Source: Linum tenue
Lineage: Eukaryota; Streptophyta; Magnoliopsida; Malpighiales; Linaceae
DNA: 64,000 nucleotides
Direction: 5' to 3'
Assembly (NCBI GenBank): GCA_946122785.1
Contig: CAMGYJ010000008.1
Location: 12,859,475 to 12,923,474, forward strand
The translations under genes and the position numbers were made by a program. The notes beneath the pieces were generated by a model. That model had not been told where the DNA came from. It did not search any database and worked only from the letters and a program-made list of their open reading frames with translations. This document shows, in pieces, positions 20,695-33,800 of the stretch; within the stretch, counting starts at the first letter, position 1, and every line of letters begins with the position of its first letter.

Positions 20695-22102
20695 TCAGTA
20701 AGGAATCGGCCCAGCAGGGACTTCCCAGTTGTCCCCGTCATCGTCGTTTTTCTTGTTCTCGGACCCTGGTGGCGCGGTGCTCTGGTTCGAAAATCTCGAA
20801 AATGGACGCCTGGAAAATACGTAACGATATCAATTATCGTATTAAGATAGAACAAGCGAAACCCCACTTATTAAGCACTCCACATTAATCTATACCCTCT
20901 TGGAATCAAAGCAGGAAATCGCCTCAAGTTTCCATCACTTCATGCACGCTTCAAAACCTCCAAATTGAACAATCAAGCAAAAGAAACAAGAAAAGAGTAC
21001 AGCCAGCTGGATGGGAAAAGCCTAAAAGGACTATAGCCAGGGTCATGAGCAGGCATGCATTTCGTTTAATTTTTGGTTTTCGGCAGAGTAGATTTTGCCT
21101 TTCGATACTCTCCGACCGGATGTAGACATCTCACGATGAGATCACAAGCAAAATGCCAGACGAGGGGAGATGGCAGACTTCCCAAATGAATGCAGGAATC
21201 GACAATAAAGTAGCTGCTGATGCCTAATGGTACTACTAACACACTATTCTGCTACTCATAATCAATCACAATCAGGCTAATACCGTGTGTGTTTCCCCTT
21301 TTGCTAATAACATATGAACTCAACTAACAGCTTCTAACTTCCTTCCTCGCGCAATTTCAAGACAAACCCTTCTCAGACACAGAGAAAGAGCCTAATACAA
21401 CAGATTTCATCCTTACATTTCACACAACAAGAGTTCTAAGTTCTTCATTCCATCCAAACTAAACGCTCCATCTCCTCCTAATAGACAAATTCCCCCATCC
21501 AAAGTACATCTAAGCTCTTCATTTCAGACAACAACATTTATAACTTCTTCCATTCATCCAGGTCCAAGCAAAAATCCTCTCCCCTCCCATAGAAGAATTC
21601 GCCCACGGAATTCCAGTACCCTAAACCCCCAAAATTTCAAATACTCGCTAAAATGTTACAGTACGCAAACAGAAACAACAATGCATTCGCTCGTTTCGTT
21701 CAGTTCAATTCGATTGTCGTAATATTACCTCTTGCGATTCCGCTTGGCAGCGTCGCGAACCCTCCGCTTCTTCTCGTCCTGCTTGTTCTCGAAGTACCTC
21801 CGCCGTCTGCACTCCTGAATCACTCCGGCTCTCATCACTTCCCTCCTGAACCTGTTCAGGAGCCTCTCCTCCGGCTCGTTCTCTTCCACCACTATCTGGA
21901 CATTGTACGACGAGTTGAAGCAGACAGTGCTCGGGGACGCCGCCGAAGAAAGCTCGCCGCCGGGGAACCGACGCGGCGCCGCGACAAGCGAAGACGGGGA
22001 GGAGGAGGTGGAAGGGAAGAAGGAGACGTGAGGCGGCGGCGAGATGGAGGATGGAGGCGAGAGGAAGGAGAGGAAGTTGGAGAGAGCGAGTGGAGCAGCC
22101 AT
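20695..22102 (-). CDS. RPS21: Plastid 30S ribosomal protein bS21c (162 aa)
   Basis: Small-subunit plastid ribosomal protein S21, the counterpart of Arabidopsis GHS1. Two exons, 21729-22102 and 20695-20809, separated by a 919-bp intron that splits an Arg codon (AG|G). The first about 60 residues are Ser/Pro/Ala-rich with few acidic residues, a chloroplast transit peptide. The mature part begins near YNVQIVVEENEPEE and shows the S21 signature LLNRFRREVMRAGVIQECRRRRYFE followed by a Lys/Arg-rich tail. The C-terminus is an acidic extension with NKKNDDDGDNWEVP. The ATG at 22102 opens the transit peptide. Function: 30S assembly and translation initiation in plastids. Confidence 0.93.
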
Positions 22103-24480
22103 TGATGGAATAATGGATAGCTCGATGAAATTCTGGGTGAAGTTCTGGATTAGGTAGTTTTACTATTTTTCTTGTTTTGTTTTTTCTTTTCCCTTTTTTA
22201 TTCTAATTCTGAAGAATTTTGGGTGTGGGCCTGGGTTATTGAATGGGCCGTTAGGAAAATTTCAGGATCCGTAAGGTTCATGGGTGACCCAGAAAAACAT
22301 TGGGCCTGAATATGGTTTGGGGTAATTGCATTGAGTTATATGCTGATCATGGGGTGGATTGAAATCTTATTCCCTAATTTTGTCAGCCATGTCATCTAAA
22401 TGAATGATTTTCCCTTCAATTTTGGATGAAATGATTGGTGATTCCGTTAATTTCTTTGAAGAAATGTTAGGTTCTTTCAAATCTAAAAATATTTAACTTT
22501 GTTAACCATGTGAATAATAAAGTATTGAAAAATGTCTCTTGATCGGTCCACGAAAATAATTTCAACATATTTTCAATCCTAAATTTGTTGTATCGACTTT
22601 CAAAAGGTTAAGGTACACAAAGCTTTCATGCAGAGTACGGTTCGAATCCTTCTATTATCGTTTGGCCCAAGCAAATGCATGAGGTTGTTTATGAAAGTTT
22701 GTGTCTCTTCAAAATCCTAAGGGATTAAGCCATAGTCTCTATACATAATTGGATGTTGAATCATGTGTGTTCCTTCTGCACATTTTACTGTTCTCCTCTT
22801 GTTATTTTATACATTCTTCTCCTCCAATCCACAGTCAGAAAAAAAAAAAAACTCAAGTTATCTTATCTCAGCTTTCATCATACAAGTCTCAATCTATCAT
22901 GGAAGGATTGAAACTGAATGATAAAGGTGAATTAAAATTCACCACAAAACCTATCATTGTTGCTTCAATATAAAATCGTCACGAGAAAAATATGAACTTA
23001 GAAGACAACTATTATATATTGTTACATAACATCTATTGGGTGAAACCCTTCTTGATGAAAAGGTAAACACTATTGAACTATTAGTGCTCTCTTTTAACCA
23101 TCCATTAGTGTTTTTGCTGTAAACCTTTTTATCTACACTTTCTGGATGAATGGAAACCTTTTTAATTAAATTTAAAGTGTTAACCAGGTAAGAGAAGATT
23201 AGTGGTTTTGGTTTCAAAATACAGGCTATAGTTTATCACGTTTCATCTCAACTTAATAAACTTTTTTTTTTATAAAATCAACTTAATAAACTAATTTCCT
23301 ACTTCTTTAACATTTAGTTGTTCTTCTCTTGACATTTGTTGCCTAAGAGCTGATTAGGCTTTTTGTCTTGTATCTAATTACCAAGCTTTGTGAGGTGATC
23401 AGCCCTTAATTAAATTATACTCAGACACCCCATCACCACACAAAATGTTAAACCTACACGATCATGACGGTGAAACTTGGATTTCCATATTATTAAATTG
23501 TTTGATTGGTTCGTATTAATGGTATGTGTATATGATGATTATGTATTATTTCTAATAAGCCCTGTCATCGTATTACCATATCGTGATACAATGATATGAT
23601 CGGATACAAATCAAAATTTTGTAGTTTATTCCTTCCTTAATACAAATTTTATTTATTAATACTTTTTACATTAAAAGGGTAAATCCCGCCCTCCACCACT
23701 AGTTAGTGGACACCCAACACATAGCATTCAAACTTTTTTTCTTGATATATGCTCCCACCTTGTACTAATTATATAATTAATTAGGCGCAAAAGTTAGCAG
23801 GTGTTGGTAGACCGCTTGTTTAGTTAGTTGTTTCTGTGGGTAATTGGCTCATTGTAAGTTGAACCCATTTTATTGGTGTAAAATCAAAACGACAATTCTG
23901 ATATTTAGATACAGTTAGTACTTAGTAAAAACTTAAAAGCATTTGGGAGTTTGATTACGTGGAAAAAGAATGTTGAGGATAAATTGGACATGATGCTTAC
24001 CGTAAAGACCTAACAAGTTTTGGAAGTAGCCAATAGAAAAATAATAATATAATTTTATTTTATTTTGCTTTTATAACATATTCATAGCTAATAGTAATTG
24101 TATTTCATTAATTTCGTAAGTGTAAAAAAGTGATTAATTAACATTAATAAATTATATATGAACCTCTTCCAACAATTCGAGTTATTGAAATCAGTCGATT
24201 TTTTACTACTATAATCCATACAAGCTGTGAACCTAGAGTTATACCTCTATCAGTATCATTTCCTTTTGCCTTCGGGTTATTTTTTTCATGGCTCTTTTTA
24301 AGTCCAGTTTGTGGAAGCTTTATTTTAGAGCATGAATCATAAATAAATAAAAATTCAGATCTGTGATTAAGAAAATAGAAAAAGATAAAAAAGTCACCAC
24401 ATTTCTGTAAGAGCATGTACAACTACATAGTTTTCTTGGTTTTGTAAAATCATTTGTTTGAAAACTTCTTTAGAGGGCAA
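22103..24480. other. Long intergenic spacer, left part
   Basis: AT-rich spacer between the RPS21 start and a MITE. A B-box-like GGTTCGAATCC at 22639-22649 might be a SINE relic, but no A-box or tRNA fold was found. No coding region is supported. Confidence 0.5.
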
Positions 24481-24489
24481 TATCATTAA

Positions 24490-24987
24490 GGGTTATAGGT
24501 ATAATATGCTCTTTTACTATGACGTTTTATTAAACATGCCCCCTCTACTATTTTTTACACCAAACATGCCCCTGTACTTTGTAAAAATGATCAAACATGC
24601 CATTTTGTTAAAATTTTCATCCAAAAACCGTTAACCAACGCCGAACTTTAGTTTGGGCGACACAAATGACTAAACTATCCCTAATAAATTCACTTTAGAA
24701 TTTTTTTTTATTTTTTTTTATAATCAAATCATTCATATAATTTCACTTTGAAAAGACCCAAGGAAATAAAACAGGGGACAAAACTGACATTTTCCCTCCC
24801 ATTTGCTGATGTCGGGTCTTATAAATCTCAATTCAACCATGATTGGCGATCTTTTCAATGGAAATTTTAACAGAAGAGCATGTTCGATAATTTTTTCAAA
24901 GTACATGGACATATTTGATGTAAAAAATAATAAAGGGGCATGTTTGATAAAACATCAAAAATAGAGAGGCATATTATACTATAACCC
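24490..24987. mobile_element. Mutator-like foldback MITE (498 bp)
   Basis: Ends GGGTTATAGGTATAATATG and, inverted, GGGTTATAGTATAATATG; the inverted similarity continues for over 100 bp, so nearly the whole element can form a hairpin. It is bordered by exact 9-bp duplications TATCATTAA at 24481-24489 and 24988-24996, as for Mutator-like elements. No coding capacity. Confidence 0.88.
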
Positions 24988-24996
24988 TATCATTAA

Positions 24997-27900
24997 TTAA
25001 GACCTATAATTAAGGATATCAATTCTATTTAATTGCCAAAAGGAAAAAAGTAAAGCAGTGAAAATTGGCTTTATATATCCAACAATGGGCATCCACTTTC
25101 TAGGGTTGGGACGTGGCATCCTCTTTGTGTGATTGGTTGGATAATTAAAGAGACCTTAAAAACTATGCAATCGAGTATCGACCTCCTAAACATTTGATCT
25201 CGATCAGCACAACACCTACGAAGAGGACACATGTAATGGTGTGAGTATGTATATTTTATCTTTGCTTTTGCTCTTTCTTCTAGACCCAACTTTGCCACTT
25301 GTTTGTATAATCCTTTTGGATTATCTCAACAAACAAGATCAAGATTGTGGAGTGCTTGTAAATTGTAATTTATAATTATATTATCTCACCATGTTGTTCA
25401 TGTAGAGTTTTCATTTCTCAAATTGGTTTAACAGTAAGAAAATGAAAAGTTTGCGGGTGCTGATAAGCTTATTCGAATTTATTAATGAATGCTATCATTT
25501 TGAGGTGAATATGATCAACTGATGAAGTATAGGTAGCATTGTCTTTAGCTATGATATTTAGGTCTATGTAAATAGTTTATAGTTTGTTTGATTTTATAGA
25601 TTTTGAAGAAAATGGGTATTTCTGTAGACTTGATGTTCGACCATTAGTTTGACTTCGAAGGAGAATAAAGAAACAAGTATATATACCGACACAATATAAG
25701 TGCGTACTTAGTCGAAATGCTCAAAACAAGATATGTGATTCATTTATATGCTTGATACAACACCATGGTGGTGACAACTGACAACTCAAACACCAGATTC
25801 ACATCGATTTGGCAGCACGTTGTGCAGAGACATCAAGAAAGTTTGTCAACAAGCAACCACCATTGAAAGAGTGTACTAGTTCACTCATCAAGTGCTCTTA
25901 AGTTGAAGAAAAACGAGGTTAAGCAATCACATAAATTATAGGATGCAAGAAATTGAACCCCTTGACACCTTAGATCCGCCATTAAACATATTTTATGCTC
26001 TTACGCATGGTTTCAACAAAGAGGGATCCCATCTTATACTGCTAAAAAAATTCTATATGCATTTCGTTTATGCTTCTTCTTTTTGGTATATTGTTGGCAA
26101 GAATCACAATTATATGGAACACTTTTTTAGTTATCAATCAAATCAATCAATCTTTAGAGAAATAAACGGAACAAAACAAAAAGAACTAATACCTAAACTT
26201 CACAAGAGAATCCTCCCTGTTCACTCTTCAGGCTTTGTTCCCACAGAAGTCAAACATTACATGCATCCTTATCAAGACAGCTATGGCTAGCTAATGAAGC
26301 TTGTTCTTCACTCCCCCTTAGTCAGAATCTTCTCTGTTCCCTCCCATTTTGTTATATATGCATGAAGAAGAAGAACAACAACAACAATGGCTGTCGAATT
26401 AGATTGCCAAGTGGTCACTGAAACTATCCAGCAATTTGTAACCAAAATGAATACTAAATAAATAAATAAATAAATAACTCGTGTATGTTCTGGGAGGTGG
26501 AGGAGGTGGTGGTGATCATAACAAATTTTGTTTTATGGGTTGGTGATCATAATATTAACAATACAACAACCAGCCAACAAGTTGTTTATTTTCCTAGATT
26601 ATATTATCTAAAGGTGGAAACTTTATCCAAGCATAAAAAATTGGTTATGTTGTACTTATGTTAAAAGAGAATAATAGTGGTACACAAATAGATTAATATA
26701 CTCCGGAGGTATTTAAGGCGTTTATATGATTTATTGAAATGGTGAATTTCAATTATCATAATCAATATAGTCAAAATCGCGTTTTAAAACTTAAAATAAT
26801 AGTATGGTATTTCACTTACCTAAGGAAATCTTAGTTTCTTAATTCCATTATGTTACCAAATTTTTTAAAAATATATTTATCAATTGTAAATAACTCCTAA
26901 ATGGTTGTAAATGTGAGCCGTTAATTTTACTAATCAAATTATCATATGTAATTCCACTAATATATGAATTATTCTCCAAAAATTCCCTCCTTCCTTCCCC
27001 AAGGCTCCTCTAACATATGGTTGTGCTAAGGTTGAAATCTTTCCCCCACCACCACCATGATAAAAAAGGATGCTTACACTCTCTTCTTCCCTAATGCTCC
27101 TTTCTTTCATATTCACTTTTAATTCTTGAGCTCGATTCCTCTCCCTCTCTACATTGCCACTCCAATTTCTGGTAAATTCCAGGTCTTTTTGTCCTCTCTC
27201 TTGTGTTGTTTATTCATTTCCTCCCAGTCATATACTCCCATTTACAGAGTTGTGTGTATTTTGCTGCAGTCTCCTGTTTGTTTATATGTGTAGTTTCTGA
27301 ATTCTGATTGATGGCTTTTTATTCCTTTCCGTCCATTACGCTATTCCAAACTCTCCACAGATAGAGCCGTCCCTTCTTTTACTTCTAATATAGCATTGAC
27401 TTGACTGTTAAAGACTTGGACTTTGCTGGTAACACCACATCCATCCCCTCCTTCCTGTTTTCATCTCAATCCCCGTATTGTTTATGACACGCCTTTTACC
27501 TGTTTGTATAAATGTCAAAACGAGTTTTCGCCTTGTGGGAATTGCCTCCATTTGTGTGTTGTCTATGACTTTGATTGCTGGGGTCTGTTCTGTTCTGCAC
27601 TTCGGCTTTTGAAGGTTCCCCACTTTTCCTTCTCCTCCCTTGGGTACTGTTTTTGCTTATTGAGGAATTGGTGATGGTGAAATGAAGTTCCTTTCTCCTA
27701 CCTCTTCTGCTTACTTCAGATTTCCTTTTCTGGATAGTGCATAGTTTTGTTCTTCTTATTATAAGTCTTCTCTGGTGCTTGTCTATAGATGGTTTTCTTC
27801 TGTTTTGAATGTTTGATCATAGAAAGGAATCTAAGTTGGGTTCTTTGCCCATTTTAAAGGCGTTCTCAAGCTACTGATCAAGTTTTGTATCTTTAATTAT

Positions 27901-28403
27901 GATGCATTGACGGATCAAGCATCGCAGGCACAAAAACGATAAATAAACTAAAACAACTAAATTAGGGGTTTTCTTTTTCATTGACTGACTTAAACCTAAA
28001 AAATTAATAATAATAATAATAATGATGATAATGGGTGACCGAATATGATAATGCATCAAATTAACTCATCAACCTCTCCTGCTACAATCATGGCTTCATA
28101 AAGCTTATAATTTGCAGGAAAGGTGCAATCTTGAATGAACTTGTTTTCTTTCAGGCTGATCAATTACTTGCCCAGCCTTGGTCCACTAGTGGGTTCTCAA
28201 ATTCCCTCCATATTTGCATGTTTCTTCTTTACTTTGAATATGGTTTTTTTCCCATGCCTAAGTTGTTCATTTGGGTATCTCAAAGCTTGTTCCTTTCTCC
28301 TTTTTGCTTATCATGATGTGCTGTGTTGTTGCTTATCCATATTCTGACAAACAGAGGAACTTGTAGATCGCTTGCAAAAGGCTAAAAGCCTCTTTCCGTA
28401 TCC
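24997..28403. other. Spacer and probable leader of the kelch F-box gene
   Basis: No supported coding gene. It includes a TAAA-type microsatellite at about 26455-26477 and an AAT-type microsatellite near 28005-28024. The pyrimidine-rich stretch from about 27120 and splice-like sites before 28350 suggest a 5' UTR with one or more introns for the gene starting at 28404. A 115-codon ORF at 25943-26290 has no recognisable domain and was not accepted. Confidence 0.45.
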
Positions 28404-30129
28404 ATGTCCAGAGGAAAGCAGATACTGACTGAAGATGAAGCAGCTGGAGATTCCATAACTAGAAATGACCTCTCTCCCAGCAAGAGAGGGAAACTTGTTG
28501 TAGTTGGAACTTCTTCTTCAAGTAGTGGTCAGAGCATACCTCTAAAATTTCCCTCTCCAGAAAGAAACGTCACTTGTGAAACCCTTTCCATGATTTCTCT
28601 CAACGAAACCACCACCACAGGAGTTGTTGTTGGCAGTTCATCATCATCACCTTCCAGTGTTGTTGAACCTCAGGATGCAGATTATTACTATTACCCTTCC
28701 AATGACCTCCCTTCGCTTAGCGATGAGCTGGAGAACTTGATCTTGGCAAGGGTGCCAAGATCAGAGTACTGGAAGCTGCTGTTTGTTAACAAGAGGATCT
28801 TCTGGCTGGTGAAGAGCGGTGAGCTGTACAGGATCAGGAGGGACATTGGTGTTAGGGAACCATCTGTTTTCATTTTTGCCACTGGGGATAATAGCTGGTG
28901 GGGATTTGATAGACAGTTCAGTACAAGAAGACAGCTCCCCCACTTGCCAGCTGATCAGTGCTTCTCTTCTGGTGATAAGGAATCTGTCTGTGCTGGAACC
29001 CATCTCATCATTTCAGGTATGGAATGGAATGGGGTGTTCAAGTGGGTCAGGGGATCATGGTAACCATTTTAATCGGCGAAATTTAGTGAATTTAGCTCGG
29101 TAAATTGGTTTTTTTTTTCCTTTCTGGTCCTCTTTCAGGTAAGGGGTGTTCAAACTATTGTTGGTAGTTTGGTTAATCTGGTCTCTTAGTTGATGTTGTT
29201 TGGTCAAATTTTTAGCTAATTTAGTTTAAGTGGATTAGGTTATAATGGATGTACCACCAATTAACCAAGGTAACTTTGGTTAGATGTTGATTTGGTCGGT
29301 TTAGTTTAGTAATTACTTTAATTTCCGTGCTTAATTGGTTCAGTTGTTGACAAAACTAACCATCAATTTTTCAGGAAGGGAGATAGAGGGAGTGGTGGCA
29401 TGGAGATACCAGCTGGAGACAAACACATGGAACAAAGGCCCCAACATGATCCAACCGCGGTGCTTATTCGCCTCATCCTCTTGTGGCGCCACATCATCAG
29501 CCTACGTGGCTGGCGGGGTCACCGAGACCGGCTCCGAAGTCCTCAACACCGTGGAGCGCTACGAATCCCGCACCAACACGTGGCACCTTCTGCCACGCAT
29601 GCACAAGCGCCGAAGGCTCTGTTCCGGCTGCTACATGGACGACAAGTTCTACGTCCTCGGTGGCAGGAACGAGTCCAACCAGCTCCTCACGTGCGGGGAG
29701 GCCTACGACCACGTGACAGCCACGTGGGAGCTGATCCCCAACATGTTGGAGGTCGAAGCACCAACCGAGGTGGTGAGTTTTCAGTCGCCACCGCTTATCG
29801 CCGTGGCGAACAACGAGCTCTACTCGTTGGAGACCTCGTCCAACGAGCTCAGAGTGTATGTTAAGAGGAGCAGGAGTTGGAGGAGGATGGGGAGCGTTCC
29901 GGTGCGGGCGGATTCACACAAGGGTTGGGGTGTGGCGTTTAAGAGCTTGGGGAATGAGCTTGTGGTGATAGGTGCTTGTGACTCGGGAGATGGGATGGCG
30001 ATTTACAGCTGTTGCCCTCCTGGTGGTGGTGATGACCAAGGTGGTCGTGAGCTTGAATGGAGGCCGCTTGGATGTGGCAGGAATAGGTTGAGTAACTTCA
30101 TATTTAACTGTTCTGTAATGGTGGCATGA
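28404..30129 (+). CDS. TML: F-box/kelch-repeat protein, TML/At3g27150 type, miR2111 target (455 aa)
   Basis: Putative SCF ubiquitin-ligase adaptor. Two exons, 28404-29016 and 29375-30129, joined at S-G with a phase-1 split. A Ser-rich acidic N-terminus leads to a divergent F-box (LPSLSDELENLILARVPRSEYWKL, about residues 105-140), then kelch repeats with the VAWRYQLETNTW, AYVAGGV, YVLGGRNE and TWELIPNM signatures, ending in FIFNCSVMVA as in the Arabidopsis At3g27150 clade. The coding sequence contains a near-perfect miR2111 site at 28664-28684, encoding EPQDAD. In legumes this clade is TOO MUCH LOVE, a root repressor of nodulation relieved by shoot miR2111; elsewhere it is linked to lateral-root and nutrient responses. 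Orthology to TML is inferred from sequence plus target site. Confidence 0.88.
28664..28684 (+). promoter_or_regulatory. miR2111 target site in coding sequence
   Basis: The 21-nt site contains ACCTCAGGATGCAGATTA and pairs with mature miR2111 (sequence from memory) at every position except one G:U wobble near the miRNA 3' end. Cleavage would be expected between the bases opposite miRNA positions 10 and 11. Confidence 0.9.
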
Positions 30130-30730
30130 ATCATGAATTGCATGCATGGAGCTTCCTGGTTTTTTAGGGATAGTTAATTAATCGGAGAAAAAGATGTTCT
30201 ATGGTTTTGTTTGCTGGGTTGGGGTTCCTATTTGGGGAAGGCCTGTTTGCCTAACTTCATTGGCAACAAGTATGTTATTACGTATGCTTGTATATGAGTG
30301 TGATGTATCGGAACCTGCTTCGAGGAGGTAGTGTAATCTCTCAATATTTGATTCGATGCTATAACACATGTATGTGTATGCTAAATAAATATTTGAAAGT
30401 ATGGAAGGATATAGCGTTAAAGCTCCAAAACTGCTAAAGGAATAACCTTTTCTGTGGCATGCAGAGGTGTAGGAGCTTTCCTTATGCTGCAGGTGTATAC
30501 TTGTATTGATGTTGAGTAGTTGAGTCTTTATTCCTTAGTTTCGGTGGAAGACAATAATAGAGAGCAATTGTGTAACCAAAAGAGACGTGACCAAATTTGG
30601 GCACCTGGCAAACAATAGAGACCTCAAGAACAGGGAGGCTGTCCTTTTAGGAGGGGGTTCAAATGGTACAAGATTGTCCTATCTTTGGATTGGGACTAAA
30701 ATTGGGGAGTACAAGGAGCAAGGATGCCCT
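30130..30730. other. 3' region of the kelch F-box gene
   Basis: Probable 3' UTR followed by spacer; no other gene is supported. Confidence 0.5.
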
Positions 30731-30788
30731 ATGGATAATGGACGGAATAGAAGAAAATTATGGATAATGGACGGAATAGAAGAAAATT
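30731..30788. repeat. 29-bp tandem duplication
   Basis: Two exact adjacent copies of a 29-bp unit starting ATGGATAATGGACGG, directly before the CACTA element. Confidence 0.9.
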
Positions 30789-30809
30789 TAATGTGTTTTA
30801 CTGTACTTT

Positions 30810-33800
30810 CACTACAAGAAAATGGGCTTACAGTTACGAATTGGTTTGTAGCTAAAACATAAATATTGTGTGGCTAAATGATCTAGCTACAAAAAATTTA
30901 TTTTGTAGCTTGCGTGGCTAAAAGTGGCGCAGCTAAAGCTCAGCCACAAATATTTTCACTTGCGTAGCTAAATTCTATTTCTTTTAGCTATATGAAAAAA
31001 TAAAATATAGCTAAAAGTACAATAGTTCTTGCCACACAAGTGAAATTTTGTAACAAAATCATCAAAAATCTTTAGCTATGTAAGATATATTATATGGCTA
31101 TATCTAAACATTTGTCACGAATAATTGATTTGAAGCTAAATAGCATGTTTTTTTGCCATGACCAATGACATAGATATAGCTTCGAATAAAGTTTCATTGT
31201 GGCTCATTTCTACACTAAATAGTAAATAGCCACAAACTATTTTGTCGCTAAAAATGCTACTTTCTCGTAGTAGGCATATTTTAGATAATTATAATAAAAA
31301 AGAATTGAGCATTGGATGTCATTGGCTACTTTCCCTAATAGGCTTCTTATCTTACAATGTTAACCTTGATAATCCCTTGTTATTTGTGGAAACAATTTTA
31401 TTTCAATTTTTTTGAATGACTATGTAAATAATTAATCATTTCAACCATATATGTATAAATTTATTATTAATAATAGAAATATTATTTACAATAAGTAATA
31501 CAACATACTTTCAATCAAAAGTGCCGAAACAATATAACATATATTCTTTTGCATATTTCTAACATTACATAATTACATTTGTCAACATTAAAGCAAATAG
31601 ACCGTTTATAATAATCTACTACAACTTTGACCACATCGACTTTCTTCCATTAATGTAATCCGATAATTAACTTCTGTCTCAGCCTGGAAAAATAGTAATT
31701 GACCTTCTATTCTGTTTGTAATCCGCTTACATACCTGCAAATAGAAGAAATTAAGTTACGCATAGTACTAAAAAGAAAAATGATATTAACACATTGTTTG
31801 CAACCAAATGAATTGGGAATTTTGAAATGACTTCGTGTATATTGTCAAAAGAATTCCTATGTTAAGAATGGCATATTTAATTCTATAAAAATAAATTGAT
31901 TGAATTCCAAAATCATATTAGGAATACACTCAAAATTGAACTAAACTAAAAGTGTTCAACTATAACCTTATTAATTTTCAGAAAACAACATTTCTATTAA
32001 TCATGAGATCGAGCAAAGAAAAATAAACAGAGACCAAAACAAGTAAAAACAAAGAACATCAATCTCCAAAAGAGAAAAGCAATTGCAAGTAGTTACCTCA
32101 ATGTTTCTATATTTCACTTCGGGTGTAATGGTTGATTATGGGTGGTTTCCTCATCTAAACCACCCAATTCTGTTCACTCTAAACCACCCAATTCTGTTCA
32201 CACATATCATATCACACCCCATGTCAATGGAAAAAGGAATGATAATGAACGAGCTTAGAAAATGAGAAGGGATCTTAATCAGCAACACGATTCCTCTATA
32301 TGCAGATTTGTTTCTCTGCAAAATTGGACCTTCTTTGCAATACTAGCTTCGGTTCCTCCTAGCATTGATCGTTTGCCTCTCCCAACCTCGATGCGCATCC
32401 ATGATCCGTTCTGTACCCTTTGTTTCGCGTTGCCCTTGTCCTCTATCCCGCCGCCAAAGTTTGCATCGCAGACAGCCTCTTTGAAAAAAAACCCTTCGCT
32501 CTCTCGCTTTGGGTCTTTCAAAAAACCCTATAAATTATCGAAGTCCTTTTCATGTTGAACTTCCTTTTCTCGCTTGTTTTCACAAGCCTTTATTTTTCGC
32601 TTTTTATTAGCATGTAACAGATTCTTTTCTTTATTTGTTTCCTTTTACGTTGAAAATTTTAATGCTGATTGATTGGGGGATACTTATTCATAGTAGATTT
32701 TGCCTAACCAATTAATATTTCACTTTATCTTTTTGGATTTTTTTACAGTGACTTGCAAGCCACAACGACTTGAAGAACTTTCGATAAATAGACGATAGGG
32801 TTAGACAATTACCTTGTTAGTTGCCACAGAACTGCATCATTATAAAGGAAAATAACGAATGACTGCTCCAATATAGTCGACCCATTAACCATTACCATAT
32901 CCGTGTTGGAACAAGATTCTACCACTAGAATTAGCAAATTTCTCCAATATAGTCGACCCGTTAACCATTACAAAGGAACAAGATTCTATCACTATAGTTG
33001 TGGATTGAATTAGCAAATTTCTAACGTGTTTGTGAGATTTCAACTAGTGACATGCTATTTTCATAAAAAAATGGTCGACCCAATTAAGTACCAGTCATGT
33101 TGGTTAGTATCTTCACTTGAATACGGTCGACCTATATATGAAGGTGGTCGCTCAATATAACAAAACCATGTTGGTGTGTGCATGTCATCTTCAATTTGGT
33201 CAACCTTCAAGCTAAGAGGTTGGTCTCTTCAATGGAATGGTTGACCATTGGGTTCTCCAATCAAGCTCAATATGTTACATAATACAAGTCCAAGCGGTCC
33301 TATTGAGATAGATATTTTTCTTTAATTAGGTCGACATGTGGATGCAAGTGGTTGACTGTGATTTTTCTTTGTAATGATGGATTCTCGTCTCAAGAAGGTA
33401 AATATGTCATTCAGTCAACTATTTATTGAAAGCGTTATCCTATATCTACATGGCCACAGGGTTATCCTAAGTTATTTTTATATATACTCTATTAAAAAGA
33501 AGATCAATAAGATTATACAAATTAAAATTATGTAACATCCATCTATAAGAAATCATGATACTGAAGAAAATTAACTAAGTTTATGCTCTTAGACATTCGT
33601 CCCATTTCAGTTATCATAGTTTGCTACCATAGCATATTTTGTATAATTTTTCAGAAAACAATACCTAAATGCCTAAAACAGTTTAACTTTTCATTTTTTC
33701 CCTCGAAATTGTTCTTTATTATTGAAATGGAATTATATTAGCTTTGGCTAGATTACAAAATTTACTTACACATTAACAGTTCATAGCAATTTGATTAACT

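Noticed and set aside
22639..22649. B-box-like GGTTCGAATCC suggesting a tRNA or SINE
   Set aside because: No cloverleaf or A-box could be built around it; at most a decayed SINE.
25943..26290. 115-codon plus-strand ORF
   Set aside because: No recognisable domain, AT-rich codons and no clear promoter or splice context; likely chance.
32262..32558. 98-codon ORF inside the CACTA element
   Set aside because: Low-complexity translation with no domain; not a transposase.
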